Assembly (NCBI GenBank): GCA_051881895.1
Contig: JBJEQT010000090.1
Span: 1-13,049, forward strand
Direction of reading: 5' to 3'
DNA: 13,049 nt
DNA from: UBA3818 sp051881895
GTDB taxonomy: Bacteria; Bacillota; Clostridia; Oscillospirales; Ruminococcaceae
A program made the position numbers and the translations under genes. Shown one piece after another: positions 6,654-13,027 of the stretch. Position 1 is the stretch's first letter, and each line of letters starts with the position of its first letter. Under the pieces are notes generated by a model that had not been told where the DNA came from, searched no databases, and saw only the letters and a list, made by a program, of their open reading frames with translations.

Positions 6654-7835
6654 TTACTGCGGCAGCTGCTTCCCCAACAGCGAGCCAAACAGGATCCCCA
6701 TTCCTTTTCCAAAATCGATTTTTTCCACATCCGCCTTGGCCTTCACCGGATATTCTCCCAAAACCGTTCCGCCTTTGCTGACTACAACCGTACCCAGCTG
6801 CTGTCCTTTTTCCACAGGCGCTTCCACATTTTCCGCCAGCCGGACCTCCTGTTCCAGACTGTTTTCTTCTCCCCGCTTCATGACAAAGGATGGCGGCAGA
6901 TCGTAATCGAGTTCCACCTGCCGCTGCACGCCATGCAATACGGGTACCGGCGTCAGCTGTTCCTCCAAGGACGGAGGCTGTACGGTGACATAATTGGCAA
7001 ATCCGTAATCCAACAGCGTCCTGCAGCTTGCAAACCGTTGGGCGCTGGTATCCGACCCCAGACTCACCGCAATCAAAGAAAGACCGTCCCGTTGGGCGGA
7101 CGCCGAAAGGCAGCTTCCCGCCCCATCGGTGGTGCCGGTTTTGAGCCCGGTCGCTCCGTTGTAAAACCGCACCATTTTATTGGTGTTGACCAGTTCTGTC
7201 TGCCCACCGCGCAGGCTATCCATCCAAACGGTGGAATAGCGGGTCACATCCGGGTACTGCAGCAGCGCCGCCGACATCAGCGCAATATCCCGGGCCGTAG
7301 AGTAATGCTCTTGGGCATCCAGGCCAGTAGCATTGGAAAAATGAGTATTTTCCATTCCCAGCTCTTTGGCTTTTTCATTCATCATGCCGACAAAAGTATC
7401 CTCGCTTCCCGCCACCGCCTCCGCCAGTACAACAGCGGCATCGTTTGCCGAGGAAATAAAGGTCGCCCGCAGGATTTCGTCCACGGTCATTTCTTCCCCC
7501 GGTTCCAGCCAGATTTGGGAACCTCCCATGGAGGCTGCGTGCTCTGAACAGCTCAAAACCGTATCATACTGGAATTTTCCCTGCTCCATCGCCTCAAACG
7601 TCAAAAGCAGCGTCATGATTTTGGTGATGGAGGCAGGCGGCATTGGAACATCGGCGTCCATCTCATATAACACCTGACCTGTTGTCTGTTCCATTAAAAT
7701 GGCAGACTTACATTCCAGCCGCAGTCCCGCCGCTGCAAAATCCTTGTTTGTCGCCTCATCGGCCCAGGCCGGTACGGCGCCTATGAAAAAAGCAAGCAAA
7801 CACACTGCCGCTCTTTGCAATGGATGAAAGGTCAA
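6654..7835 (-). CDS. Secreted D-alanyl-D-alanine carboxypeptidase (DacF / PBP5 family)
   Basis: This enzyme removes the terminal D-Ala from peptidoglycan stem peptides and so limits cross-linking. With the start used here it has 393 residues. A signal peptide, hydrophobic at about 11-20 and ending AVPAWA-DE near residue 25, comes first. The peptidase S11 motifs follow: SITK (catalytic Ser69, Lys72), SAN (129-131) and KTG (232-234). A C-terminal PBP5-type beta domain follows. The last residues, VEKIDFGKGMGILFGSLLG, can form the amphipathic helix that holds such enzymes at the membrane. The start is TTG at 7835: GGAGGT lies 7 bases before it. A TTG eight codons upstream would put this site inside the gene. 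The gene is divergent from the secreted protein at 8071. Vegetative versus sporulation role cannot be told from sequence. Confidence 0.94.
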   Translation of the reverse strand: MTFHPLQRAAVCLLAFFIGAVPAWADEATNKDFAAAGLRLECKSAILMEQTTGQVLYEMDADVPMPPASITKIMTLLLTFEAMEQGKFQYDTVLSCSEHAASMGGSQIWLEPGEEMTVDEILRATFISSANDAAVVLAEAVAGSEDTFVGMMNEKAKELGMENTHFSNATGLDAQEHYSTARDIALMSAALLQYPDVTRYSTVWMDSLRGGQTELVNTNKMVRFYNGATGLKTGTTDGAGSCLSASAQRDGLSLIAVSLGSDTSAQRFASCRTLLDYGFANYVTVQPPSLEEQLTPVPVLHGVQRQVELDYDLPPSFVMKRGEENSLEQEVRLAENVEAPVEKGQQLGTVVVSKGGTVLGEYPVKAKADVEKIDFGKGMGILFGSLLGKQLPQ

Positions 7836-8024
7836 TTTTGCCACCTCCGCAGATATCAATGGTACAGTCTATGCCGCAGAGGCCGGCTACATGTCTGTAA
7901 AACCGCTCAGATAGCCGTTTTTTCAGGAAAAATCAGCTAAAAAAACTATTTTTTCACCTGTTTTCCAGCTATTTTTGCTCTGGGGAAACGGCTTTCGCGC
8001 CGCTTGGAGCAAATACTAAACAAG

Positions 8025-8040
8025 AACTGCTTTTGCAGTT
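8025..8040. repeat. Perfect inverted repeat in the divergent dac / secreted-protein region
   Basis: AACTGC-TTTT-GCAGTT has 6-base arms and a 4-base centre, 30 bases before the ATG of the plus-strand gene. On the minus strand it sits directly after a TTGAAA that could be a -35 box (partner TTTAGT at 18 bases, poor match). It may be an operator or an RNA hairpin in the plus-strand leader. It is not followed by a U-run. Confidence 0.5.
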
Positions 8041-8070
8041 TCAAGCGTGCGGAAAAGGCGGTGCGAAACC

Positions 8071-8703
8071 ATGAAAAAAATCGCATTCCTTGCGGCGGTC
8101 CTTTTTTGTTTATGGCAAACGCCCCACGCCGCCGCCAATGACCAGATGGATTACCTGGCCATTGAAAACAAGATACAGGATCAGTGGGTGGAATATACCT
8201 ACAGCTATCCGCAAATCACCCGGGGAGAAAGCCGGGTCACCCAACAGCGTCTGAACGGCTTTCTGCGGGAATACAGCCAGAGCACGGCGTTGAATACACG
8301 GCTGCGGGCGAAAAAAGAATCCCGGCAGCTACAAGGGCAAACGACTTTCGAAATCAAGCGCAATGACATCCACTTTTTCAGCATCGTATTTTCCTCCTGC
8401 TGCGGCGGCGAGCAGCGGCAAAAAGGCTTTGTCTTTCTGCCGCAAAACGGCGTGCAGCTGCGGCTGGAGGATCTGTTTGCCTCGCCGGATTTTGTCGATG
8501 TGCTGGCAAAATCCAGCGCTGACTGGCGGGAAAAACAGGGGATTTCTGCCGATTTGCCCACCCTGCAGGACTTTTATCTGACGCAGGACGAACTGGTTTT
8601 ACTGTTTCCCTCCCCCGATGCGCGCACAACGCTGTCCTTCTCGATTTCGCTGGATGAGCTGAGCGGTATTCTGTCAGAATCTCTGCTGCCCTCTGTGTCC
8701 TGA
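8071..8703 (+). CDS. Secreted protein resembling DUF4163/DUF3298 (RsiV-like extracytoplasmic domain)
   Basis: The 210-residue protein has a cleavable signal peptide (MKKIAFLAAVLFCLW, cleavage probably after the AAA near residue 22) and no other membrane segment or lipobox cysteine at the right place. The YPQITRGESR...RLNGFLREY pattern and the later GVQLRLEDLF and FYLTQDELVLLFP segments follow the layout of DUF4163 followed by DUF3298. That fold occurs in RsiV and in many secreted Clostridia proteins of unclear role. An adjacent Cys pair (FSSCCGG) is notable in an exported protein. I assign the family by pattern only. The ATG at 8071 begins a normal signal peptide, with only a modest ribosome site (AAGGCGG); a GTG at 8047 would add charged residues in front and is less likely. 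It is divergent from the carboxypeptidase, so an envelope role is plausible but inferred. Confidence 0.75.
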   Translation: MKKIAFLAAVLFCLWQTPHAAANDQMDYLAIENKIQDQWVEYTYSYPQITRGESRVTQQRLNGFLREYSQSTALNTRLRAKKESRQLQGQTTFEIKRNDIHFFSIVFSSCCGGEQRQKGFVFLPQNGVQLRLEDLFASPDFVDVLAKSSADWREKQGISADLPTLQDFYLTQDELVLLFPSPDARTTLSFSISLDELSGILSESLLPSVS

Positions 8704-8707
8704 CCAG

Positions 8708-8736
8708 AAAAAAGCAGCCGGGTCCCGGCTGCTTTT
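8708..8736. terminator. Bidirectional terminator between the secreted-protein gene and mtaB
   Basis: AAAAGCAGCCGGG and CCCGGCTGCTTTT (8710-8722 and 8724-8736) are perfect 13-base arms around one T. The plus strand ends in TTTT and the minus strand in six U (8708-8713). It lies 6 bases after the plus-strand stop and 17 bases after the mtaB stop, serving both convergent genes. Confidence 0.9.
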
Positions 8737-8753
8737 GGTACATAAAACGGATA

Positions 8754-10043
8754 CTATACCAATTCTCCCAAACACAGATCATTCAAGGCCGCCGTAATGC
8801 GCACCCGCCGGATCTGCCCGCGGATATCCTCGTGGGATTCCACACACACGGGCGTATAATTTGGCGTATAGCCCTCGATGCCGTAAGGCGTTTGAGTGGT
8901 CTCGAAAAGGACCTCCTCTTCCCGTCCTACCTGCGCCTGCAAAAATGCCTGCCTTGTCGCGTTCGTCACTTCAATCAATCGGGAGCTTCGCTGCTCCTTC
9001 TCCCGCTGGGGAACCTGATCCGGCATCGACGCCGCGCGGGTGCCCGGGCGGACCGAATAGGCGAATACATGGGCTTTCGCCAGGCCGATCTCTTTGGCAA
9101 AATCCGCCGACTGCCGGAAATCCTCTTCTGTTTCGCCGGGAAAGCCTACCATAATATCGGTGGTGATGGAGGGATTTTCAAACACTTTGCGAATATCCTG
9201 CACGATTCGCCGGTACTCGGCGCTGTCGTAATGGCGGTTCATAGCTTTCAGCGTACGGTCACAGCCGCTTTGTAGCGATAGGTGAAACTGGGGGCAGAAT
9301 TTTGGTTGGGCCGCCAGCCTTTTCAAGTCCTCTGCCGTCAGAAGCTCCGGCTCCAGCGACCCCAAACGGATACGTCGGATGCCCTCCACTTGGCAGGCAG
9401 CTTCCACCGCATCGATCAGCCGCAGCCCCAAATCCTTGCCGTAGCAAGGCAGGTTGATGCCCACCAGCACCACTTCCTGATAGCCCTGCGCCGCAAGCTG
9501 GCCAAGCTCTGCCGCAATATCCGAAAGCGGCTTGGAACGCACCGGTCCGCGGGCATAGGGGATAATACAGTAGGCACAGTAACGGTCGCATCCGTCCTGG
9601 ATCTTGACAAAGGCACGGGTCCGCTCGGAAAAACGGGTAGCAGTCATCTTTTCAAAGGCTTCCCCTTTTTGGTGCGGAATGATCTGGATGATTCGCTGCG
9701 GAGTCTGCAGATAAGTCTGCACCAGATCCAGCAGGCCGCTTCGATTGGTAGAACCGGTCACAATATCTGCCTCTTCCAATACCGCGGCCTCCTGCGGAAA
9801 CGCCTGCGGATAGCATCCGGTCAGCACCATTACCGCATCCGGGTATTGGCGCTTGAGGCGGCGCAGCATTTGCCGGGTCTTTTTATCGCCTGACGCCGTC
9901 ACCGTGCAGGAGTTTACGATGCAAAAGTCGGCTTTTTCGCCCTCTTTCGCCAGCGCAATCCCCGCCTGGGCAAACTTTTCTTCCAAAACTTGCGTCTCAT
10001 ATTGATTGACTTTACAGCCCAACGTTACAAATACCGCTTTCAT
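8754..10043 (-). CDS. mtaB: tRNA t6A37 methylthiotransferase MtaB
   Basis: MtaB is a radical-SAM enzyme that adds a methylthio group to N6-threonylcarbamoyladenosine at position 37 of ANN-reading tRNAs, giving ms2t6A. The 429-residue protein shows the three domains of the MiaB/MtaB family. The N-terminal cluster-binding domain has Cys10 (TLGCKVNQYE), Cys46 (VNSCTVT) and Cys77 (TGCYPQ). The radical-SAM core has C152-x3-C156-x2-C159 (GCDRYCAYCIIPYARG). A C-terminal TRAM domain fills about 365-429. The LGCKVNQYE start favours MtaB (YqeV type) over MiaB or RimO. AGGAGG lies 5 bases before the ATG. The gene stands alone between a divergent HPr-like gene and a shared bidirectional terminator. Confidence 0.95.
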   Translation of the reverse strand: MKAVFVTLGCKVNQYETQVLEEKFAQAGIALAKEGEKADFCIVNSCTVTASGDKKTRQMLRRLKRQYPDAVMVLTGCYPQAFPQEAAVLEEADIVTGSTNRSGLLDLVQTYLQTPQRIIQIIPHQKGEAFEKMTATRFSERTRAFVKIQDGCDRYCAYCIIPYARGPVRSKPLSDIAAELGQLAAQGYQEVVLVGINLPCYGKDLGLRLIDAVEAACQVEGIRRIRLGSLEPELLTAEDLKRLAAQPKFCPQFHLSLQSGCDRTLKAMNRHYDSAEYRRIVQDIRKVFENPSITTDIMVGFPGETEEDFRQSADFAKEIGLAKAHVFAYSVRPGTRAASMPDQVPQREKEQRSSRLIEVTNATRQAFLQAQVGREEEVLFETTQTPYGIEGYTPNYTPVCVESHEDIRGQIRRVRITAALNDLCLGELV

Positions 10044-10161
10044 TGCTTCCTCCTGATTTTAGAATAGTGGAAAACTTTTATCGTATTTATACAAAAGATA
10101 GAAATAAAATTTAACAAAAATTACAAAGCAAAATGCCTGTTTCTTTGTTTTTCCCTCCAAT

Positions 10162-10190
10162 ATTCTAGCAAAAAGCCAGAATAAATACAA
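10162..10190 (-). promoter_or_regulatory. Probable extended -10 promoter of mtaB
   Basis: On the minus strand TTGTAT (10185-10190), 17 bases and TAGAAT (10162-10167), preceded by TGC, give an extended -10 promoter with a weak -35. A second TATAAA nearer the gene (around 10084) is an alternative. The leader would be about 110 bases. Confidence 0.5.
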
Positions 10191-10195
10191 TTGTA
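10186..10195. repeat. Palindrome between back-to-back promoters
   Basis: TACAATTGTA is a perfect 10-base palindrome. It overlaps the mtaB -35 box and sits 2 bases before the -35 of the HPr-like gene. TTGTA recurs at 10216 and 10226 inside the plus promoter. An operator is possible; chance in AT-rich DNA is the alternative. Confidence 0.4.
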
Positions 10196-10197
10196 CA

Positions 10198-10226
10198 TTG
10201 ACAAAAAGGTTGAAATTGTATATGGT
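10198..10226 (+). promoter_or_regulatory. Promoter of the HPr-like gene
   Basis: TTGACA (10198-10203), a 17-base spacer and TATGGT (10221-10226) are present: a perfect -35 with a four-of-six -10. The start site near 10233 gives a leader of about 45 bases containing AAGGAGG. Confidence 0.7.
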
Positions 10227-10278
10227 TGTAATTGATAAGAAAGAATAAGAATAACATTACATGAAGGAGGAACCGATT

Positions 10279-10509
10279 ATGATTACAAAAACAATCTCTT
10301 TGAACACCATCGTTGATGTGAAAGAATTCGTCAACATCGTTGCCCGTTATGATTTCGAGGTTGACCTGGTTTCCGGCAGATATCACATTGACGGCAAGTC
10401 CATCATGGGCATTTTCAGCCTGGATCTTTCCAAGCCGATTAAAATGGAGATTCATTCCGATGACTGCGACGCGTTTTTGAAAGAAATCCAGCGTTTTGTT
10501 GTGGAATAA
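10279..10509 (+). CDS. HPr-family protein lacking the active-site histidine (Crh-like)
   Basis: This 76-residue protein has the size and layout of HPr, the phosphocarrier of the sugar phosphotransferase system. DGKSIMGIFSLDL (39-51) matches the HPr regulatory segment LKSIMGVMSLGI, so Ser41 corresponds to Ser46, the target of HPr kinase. ARYDFEVDL (22-30) matches SKYDADVNL. The active-site loop GIHARPA is missing: the region is TISLNTIVDVKEF, with Thr or Asn near the His15 position and a shorter loop. It therefore should not carry phosphate for sugar uptake. Bacillus Crh likewise lacks His15 (Gln) and acts only through Ser46-P as a co-effector of CcpA, so a regulatory role is inferred. A divergent HPr-fold protein of other use is the alternative. 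The start has AAGGAGG 8 bases upstream; an ATG at 10261 would bury that site. Confidence 0.8.
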   Translation: MITKTISLNTIVDVKEFVNIVARYDFEVDLVSGRYHIDGKSIMGIFSLDLSKPIKMEIHSDDCDAFLKEIQRFVVE

Positions 10510-10530
10510 TCAAAAATCCAAATCAAAAGC

Positions 10531-10560
10531 AGGACCGCCTATTTACGGCGGTCCTTTTTT
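10531..10560 (+). terminator. Terminator after the HPr-like gene
   Basis: AGGACCGCC and GGCGGTCCT pair around a 7-base loop, followed by a run of T (to 10560), 21 bases after the stop codon. It faces the rplL terminator. Confidence 0.93.
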
Positions 10561-10588
10561 GTGCCTTTTCGACAGCGGATTTGATTGC

Positions 10589-10622
10589 AAAAATAAAATG
10601 CCGCAGCGATTGCTGCGGCATT
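10589..10622 (-). terminator. Terminator after rplL
   Basis: AATGCCGCAGC and GCTGCGGCATT (10597-10607 and 10612-10622) form a perfect 11-bp stem with a 4-base loop. TTTTATTTTT follows on the minus strand, partly overlapping the stem end. It lies 16 bases after the rplL stop and ends the ribosomal operon. Confidence 0.93.
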
Positions 10623-10638
10623 CTTTGTTTCAAAAAGC

Positions 10639-11016
10639 TTATTTGAGCTCGACTTTCGCGCCAGCTTCTTCCAATTTTGCTTTGATTTCCTCGGCCTCTG
10701 CTTTGGAAACAGCCTCTTTGATGGTCTTGGGAGCGCCATCGACAACCTCTTTCGCTTCTTTCAGGCCCAGACCGGTGATCTCTTTCACCAGTTTGATAAC
10801 GCCCATCTTGGAAGCGCCAGCCTCAGCCAGAACAACGTCAAACTCGGTTTTCTCCTCAGCAGCGGGAGCAGCGCCGGCAGCCGGGCCAGCAACCATAACG
10901 GGAGCAGCGGCAGAAACGCCGAATTCTTCTTCAATCGCTTTTACCAGATCCGCCAGTTCCAGGACGGTAAGGGTTTTGATTTCTTCTACAAATTTTACAA
11001 TTTTCTCAGAAGCCAT
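10639..11016 (-). CDS. rplL: 50S ribosomal protein L7/L12
   Basis: L7/L12 is the multi-copy stalk protein that recruits translation factors to the ribosome. The 125 residues show an N-terminal dimerisation helix region (about 1-33), an Ala/Gly/Pro-rich hinge (about 38-55, with PVMVAGPAAGAAPAAEE) and the globular factor-binding domain ending VELK. This domain includes KMGVIKLVKEITGLGLKEAK, the conserved helical face. AGGAGGT lies upstream of the ATG. The gene follows rplJ by 51 bases in the same transcript. Unusually, it is followed by a terminator and a convergent gene rather than by rpoB. Confidence 0.98.
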   Translation of the reverse strand: MASEKIVKFVEEIKTLTVLELADLVKAIEEEFGVSAAAPVMVAGPAAGAAPAAEEKTEFDVVLAEAGASKMGVIKLVKEITGLGLKEAKEVVDGAPKTIKEAVSKAEAEEIKAKLEEAGAKVELK

Positions 11017-11067
11017 TGTAGCTACCTCCTATAATTTGGTTTGTTTCATGCAGTTGTGAAAACGCGA

Positions 11068-11580
11068 TTAAGCGCTCTCTTTTTCGTTCTCTTTCTCAAC
11101 GATGGCATTAAGCGCAACAGCCAGACCTCTGATGTTGCCATTGAGCACGCTGAGCAGCTGAACGAGCAGCTGTTCTTTGGAAGGCAGCTTGGCCAGTGCG
11201 GTTACACCGGAAACGTCCAAAACCTTTCCTTCCACAAAGCCCGCTTTGATTGCAAAAGAGCCTTTGGAATCCTCTGCAAATTTCGCCAGGATCTTGGCAG
11301 CGGCCACCGGATCCTCATGGCTTACCGCGAATGCGGTCGTGTTCTCGAGAACAGAAGACATCTCGCTGTACTCAGTTCCCTCCAACGCGCGGCGTAGCAG
11401 GGTGTTTTTGACAACAGCGTAATCGATTCCAGCTTCTCTGAGCTCACGGCGCAGCTTGGTATCGTCCGCAACGGTAATGCCTCTGTAATCGACCAGAACG
11501 CCGGCTACAGCGCCATCCAGTTTGCTTTTCAGCTGGGCGACAGCCTCCTGTTTTGCTTGTAAAGCTTTCTCGCTAGGCAA
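11068..11580 (-). CDS. rplJ: 50S ribosomal protein L10
   Basis: L10 anchors the L7/L12 dimers to the 23S rRNA. The 170 residues match the family: an N-terminal rRNA-binding domain with VLVDYRGITVADDTKLRREL and YAVVKNTLLRRAL, and a C-terminal helix (after about 135: SKEQLLVQLLSVLNGNIRGL) where L7/L12 bind. The start codon is TTG, with AGGAGG about 9 bases upstream; no ATG is near. It follows an L10 leader with an attenuator, so its level is expected to be set by L10-(L12) binding to its own mRNA leader. Confidence 0.97.
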   Translation of the reverse strand: MPSEKALQAKQEAVAQLKSKLDGAVAGVLVDYRGITVADDTKLRRELREAGIDYAVVKNTLLRRALEGTEYSEMSSVLENTTAFAVSHEDPVAAAKILAKFAEDSKGSFAIKAGFVEGKVLDVSGVTALAKLPSKEQLLVQLLSVLNGNIRGLAVALNAIVEKENEKESA

Positions 11581-11614
11581 GTCTATTCACCTCCTGAAAG
11601 TATCTACTTCATAC

Positions 11615-11650
11615 AAAAAGGGCTCTTTCCAACGACCTTGGAAAGAGCCC
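11615..11650 (-). terminator. Attenuator terminator of the L10 leader
   Basis: A perfect 13-bp stem (GGGCTCTTTCCAA with TTGGAAAGAGCCC, 11620-11650 with a 5-base loop) is followed by five U (11615-11619). It lies 34 bases before the rplJ start and 32 bases after the aptamer, the place of the attenuator in Firmicutes rplJL leaders. Confidence 0.93.
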
Positions 11651-11682
11651 AAATGAGATCTTGATTCATTCTGGCTATATTT

Positions 11683-11744
11683 CCTCGGCAGGCAAGGGGA
11701 ACCCTTTTATGCAAAAGCACCTGCTGTCTTTGGAATATGACAGC
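11683..11744 (-). promoter_or_regulatory. Ribosomal protein L10 leader (autoregulatory mRNA element)
   Basis: The leader has the layout known from Firmicutes L10 leaders. GCTGTC at its 5' end pairs with GACAGC 10 bases later. GCAGG pairs with CCTGC near the 3' end. A small AAGGG/CCCTT hairpin lies inside, and GCCGAGG follows. Two helices share GCAG sequence, which allows alternative folds. It starts at the predicted transcription start and precedes a strong attenuator. Family assignment rests on pattern memory. Confidence 0.85.
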
Positions 11745-11750
11745 TTTTAT

Positions 11751-11779
11751 ATTATATGGTATTCATCCAGGCTTGTCAA
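11751..11779 (-). promoter_or_regulatory. Perfect sigma-A promoter of rplJ-rplL
   Basis: TTGACA (11774-11779), exactly 17 bases and TATAAT (11751-11756) lie on the minus strand, between the rplA hairpin and the L10 leader. It gives rplJL its own strong start, separate from rplKA. Confidence 0.93.
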
Positions 11780-11789
11780 GGCTTTTATC

Positions 11790-11831
11790 AAAAAAAGCTG
11801 ACAAAGGAACAGCTCCGCCAAAGCGGAGCTG
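11790..11831 (-). terminator. Hairpin after rplA, probable terminator
   Basis: CAGCTCCGC and GCGGAGCTG form a perfect 9-bp stem with a 4-base loop (11810-11831), 11 bases after the rplA stop. The next bases, TTCCTTTG, are a weak U-tract; a run of seven U comes only 13 bases after the stem. Read-through into rplJ is possible. Confidence 0.6.
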
Positions 11832-11842
11832 AAAAATCCTTC

Positions 11843-12544
11843 TTATACGGTGGGAACAAATTTGCCAGGGTTGATCTTGATGCCAGGTCCCATGGTGGGG
11901 GTGATAACGCAAGATCTGACGTACTGGCCTTTGGCCGCCGCGGGTTTCGCTTTTACAATCGCGTCCATCAGGGTATCAAAGTTCTCCTGCAGCTTCTGCG
12001 CGCCGAAAGAAGCTTTGCCGATGGGGCAATGGATGATGTTGGTCTTATCCAGGCGGTACTCAATCTTACCGGCTTTCGCCTCGGTTACCGCTTTGGCAAC
12101 GTCGGGGGTAACAGTACCAGCCTTGGGGTTCGGCATCAAGCCTCTCGGGCCCAGGATTTTACCCAGACGGCCTACAACGCCCATCATATCCGGGGTCGCG
12201 ATAACAACGTCAAAATCCATCCAGCCTTCGCCCTGGATTTTCTGCATCATATCTTCCGCGCCGACAAACTCAGCACCGGCATCTTTCGCCAGCTGAACAT
12301 TATCGCCTTTGCAGAATACCAAAACGCGAACCGATTTACCGGTTCCGTTGGGCAGTACTACCGCGCCGCGAACCTGCTGGTCGGCATGACGGGAGTCTAC
12401 ACCCAGTCTTACATGTACTTCTACAGTCTCGTCAAACTTGGCGGTAGCGGTTTTGACACACAGGTCCATCGCTTCCTCCACGTCGTACAGTTTGGTTCTG
12501 TCAACAAGTTTGGAGCTGTCGTTATATTTTTTACCGTGTTTCAT
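11843..12544 (-). CDS. rplA: 50S ribosomal protein L1
   Basis: L1 forms the mobile L1 stalk near the E site and, in many bacteria, represses its own operon by binding the mRNA leader. The 233 residues match the family length. Visible are the N-terminal basic start MKHGKKYNDSSKLVD, the HVRLGVD strand, the domain-II region VIATPDMMGVVGRLGKILGP and GLMPNPKAGTVT, and the end TMGPGIKIN. AGGGAGGAG lies before the ATG. It follows rplK by 57 bases, a gap that includes a small CTCCC/GGGAG hairpin. Confidence 0.98.
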   Translation of the reverse strand: MKHGKKYNDSSKLVDRTKLYDVEEAMDLCVKTATAKFDETVEVHVRLGVDSRHADQQVRGAVVLPNGTGKSVRVLVFCKGDNVQLAKDAGAEFVGAEDMMQKIQGEGWMDFDVVIATPDMMGVVGRLGKILGPRGLMPNPKAGTVTPDVAKAVTEAKAGKIEYRLDKTNIIHCPIGKASFGAQKLQENFDTLMDAIVKAKPAAAKGQYVRSCVITPTMGPGIKINPGKFVPTV

Positions 12545-12586
12545 ACTCGTTCTCCTCCCTTATGAGTGGTAATAAACGGAATTTTC

Positions 12587-12600
12587 CTCCCACCCGGGAG
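12587..12600 (-). repeat. Small hairpin between rplK and rplA
   Basis: CTCCC-GGGT-GGGAG on the minus strand starts 1 base after the rplK stop. The stem is only 5 bp, without a U-run; it could protect or process the mRNA, or be chance. Confidence 0.35.
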
Positions 12601-12601
12601 C

Positions 12602-13027
12602 TTAGTCTACGACCTCTACACCCATGCTGCGTGCAGTACCGGCGATCATGCTCATAGCCGATTCCACGTTAGCGGCGTTCAGGTCGGGCATTTTCTGTTC
12701 CGCGATTTTTCTTACCTGCTCTTTGGTAATTTTGGCTACCTTTGTCTTGTTCGGCACACCAGAACCGCTTTCGATACCGCAGGCCTTTTTGATCAGGATC
12801 GCAGCAGGCGGAGTCTTGGTTACGAACGAGAAAGAGCGGTCCGCGTACACGGTGATAACCACAGGGATTACCATACCGATATCATTTTTGGTACGCTCGT
12901 TGAATTCCTTCGTAAAGGACATGATGTTGACGCCATGCTGACCGAGAGCCGGACCAACAGGCGGCGCCGGCGTTGCTTTTCCGGCAGGTATCTGCAGCTT
13001 GATAAAGCCGACAACCTTTTGAGCCAT
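12602..13027 (-). CDS. rplK: 50S ribosomal protein L11
   Basis: L11 sits at the GTPase-associated centre with 23S rRNA helices 43/44, is the thiostrepton-site protein, and helps trigger the stringent response through RelA. The 141 residues are full length. The N-terminal domain carries the conserved Pro/Gly-rich LQIPAGKATPAPPVGPALGQ (11-30), and the C-terminal RNA-binding domain fills about 75-141, ending GVEVVD. The start is MAQKVVG with GGAGGTG 7 bases upstream; an ATG 15 bases further out overlaps that site and is rejected. Upstream sequence (probably with nusG) and the operon promoter are outside the window. Confidence 0.98.
   Translation of the reverse strand: MAQKVVGFIKLQIPAGKATPAPPVGPALGQHGVNIMSFTKEFNERTKNDIGMVIPVVITVYADRSFSFVTKTPPAAILIKKACGIESGSGVPNKTKVAKITKEQVRKIAEQKMPDLNAANVESAMSMIAGTARSMGVEVVD

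Noticed and set aside
7862..7900. CATAGACT resembling a SigE-type -10 before the carboxypeptidase gene
   Set aside because: No matching -35 element at the correct distance, so a sporulation promoter is not supported.
11756..12565. 269-codon plus-strand frame opposite rplA
   Set aside because: It covers the rplJ promoter, the rplA hairpin and all of rplA on the other strand; a shadow.
12545..12601. L1-binding mimic of 23S rRNA between rplK and rplA
   Set aside because: Only a 5-bp hairpin is visible; the known L1 target lies upstream of rplK or in the leader, outside the window.
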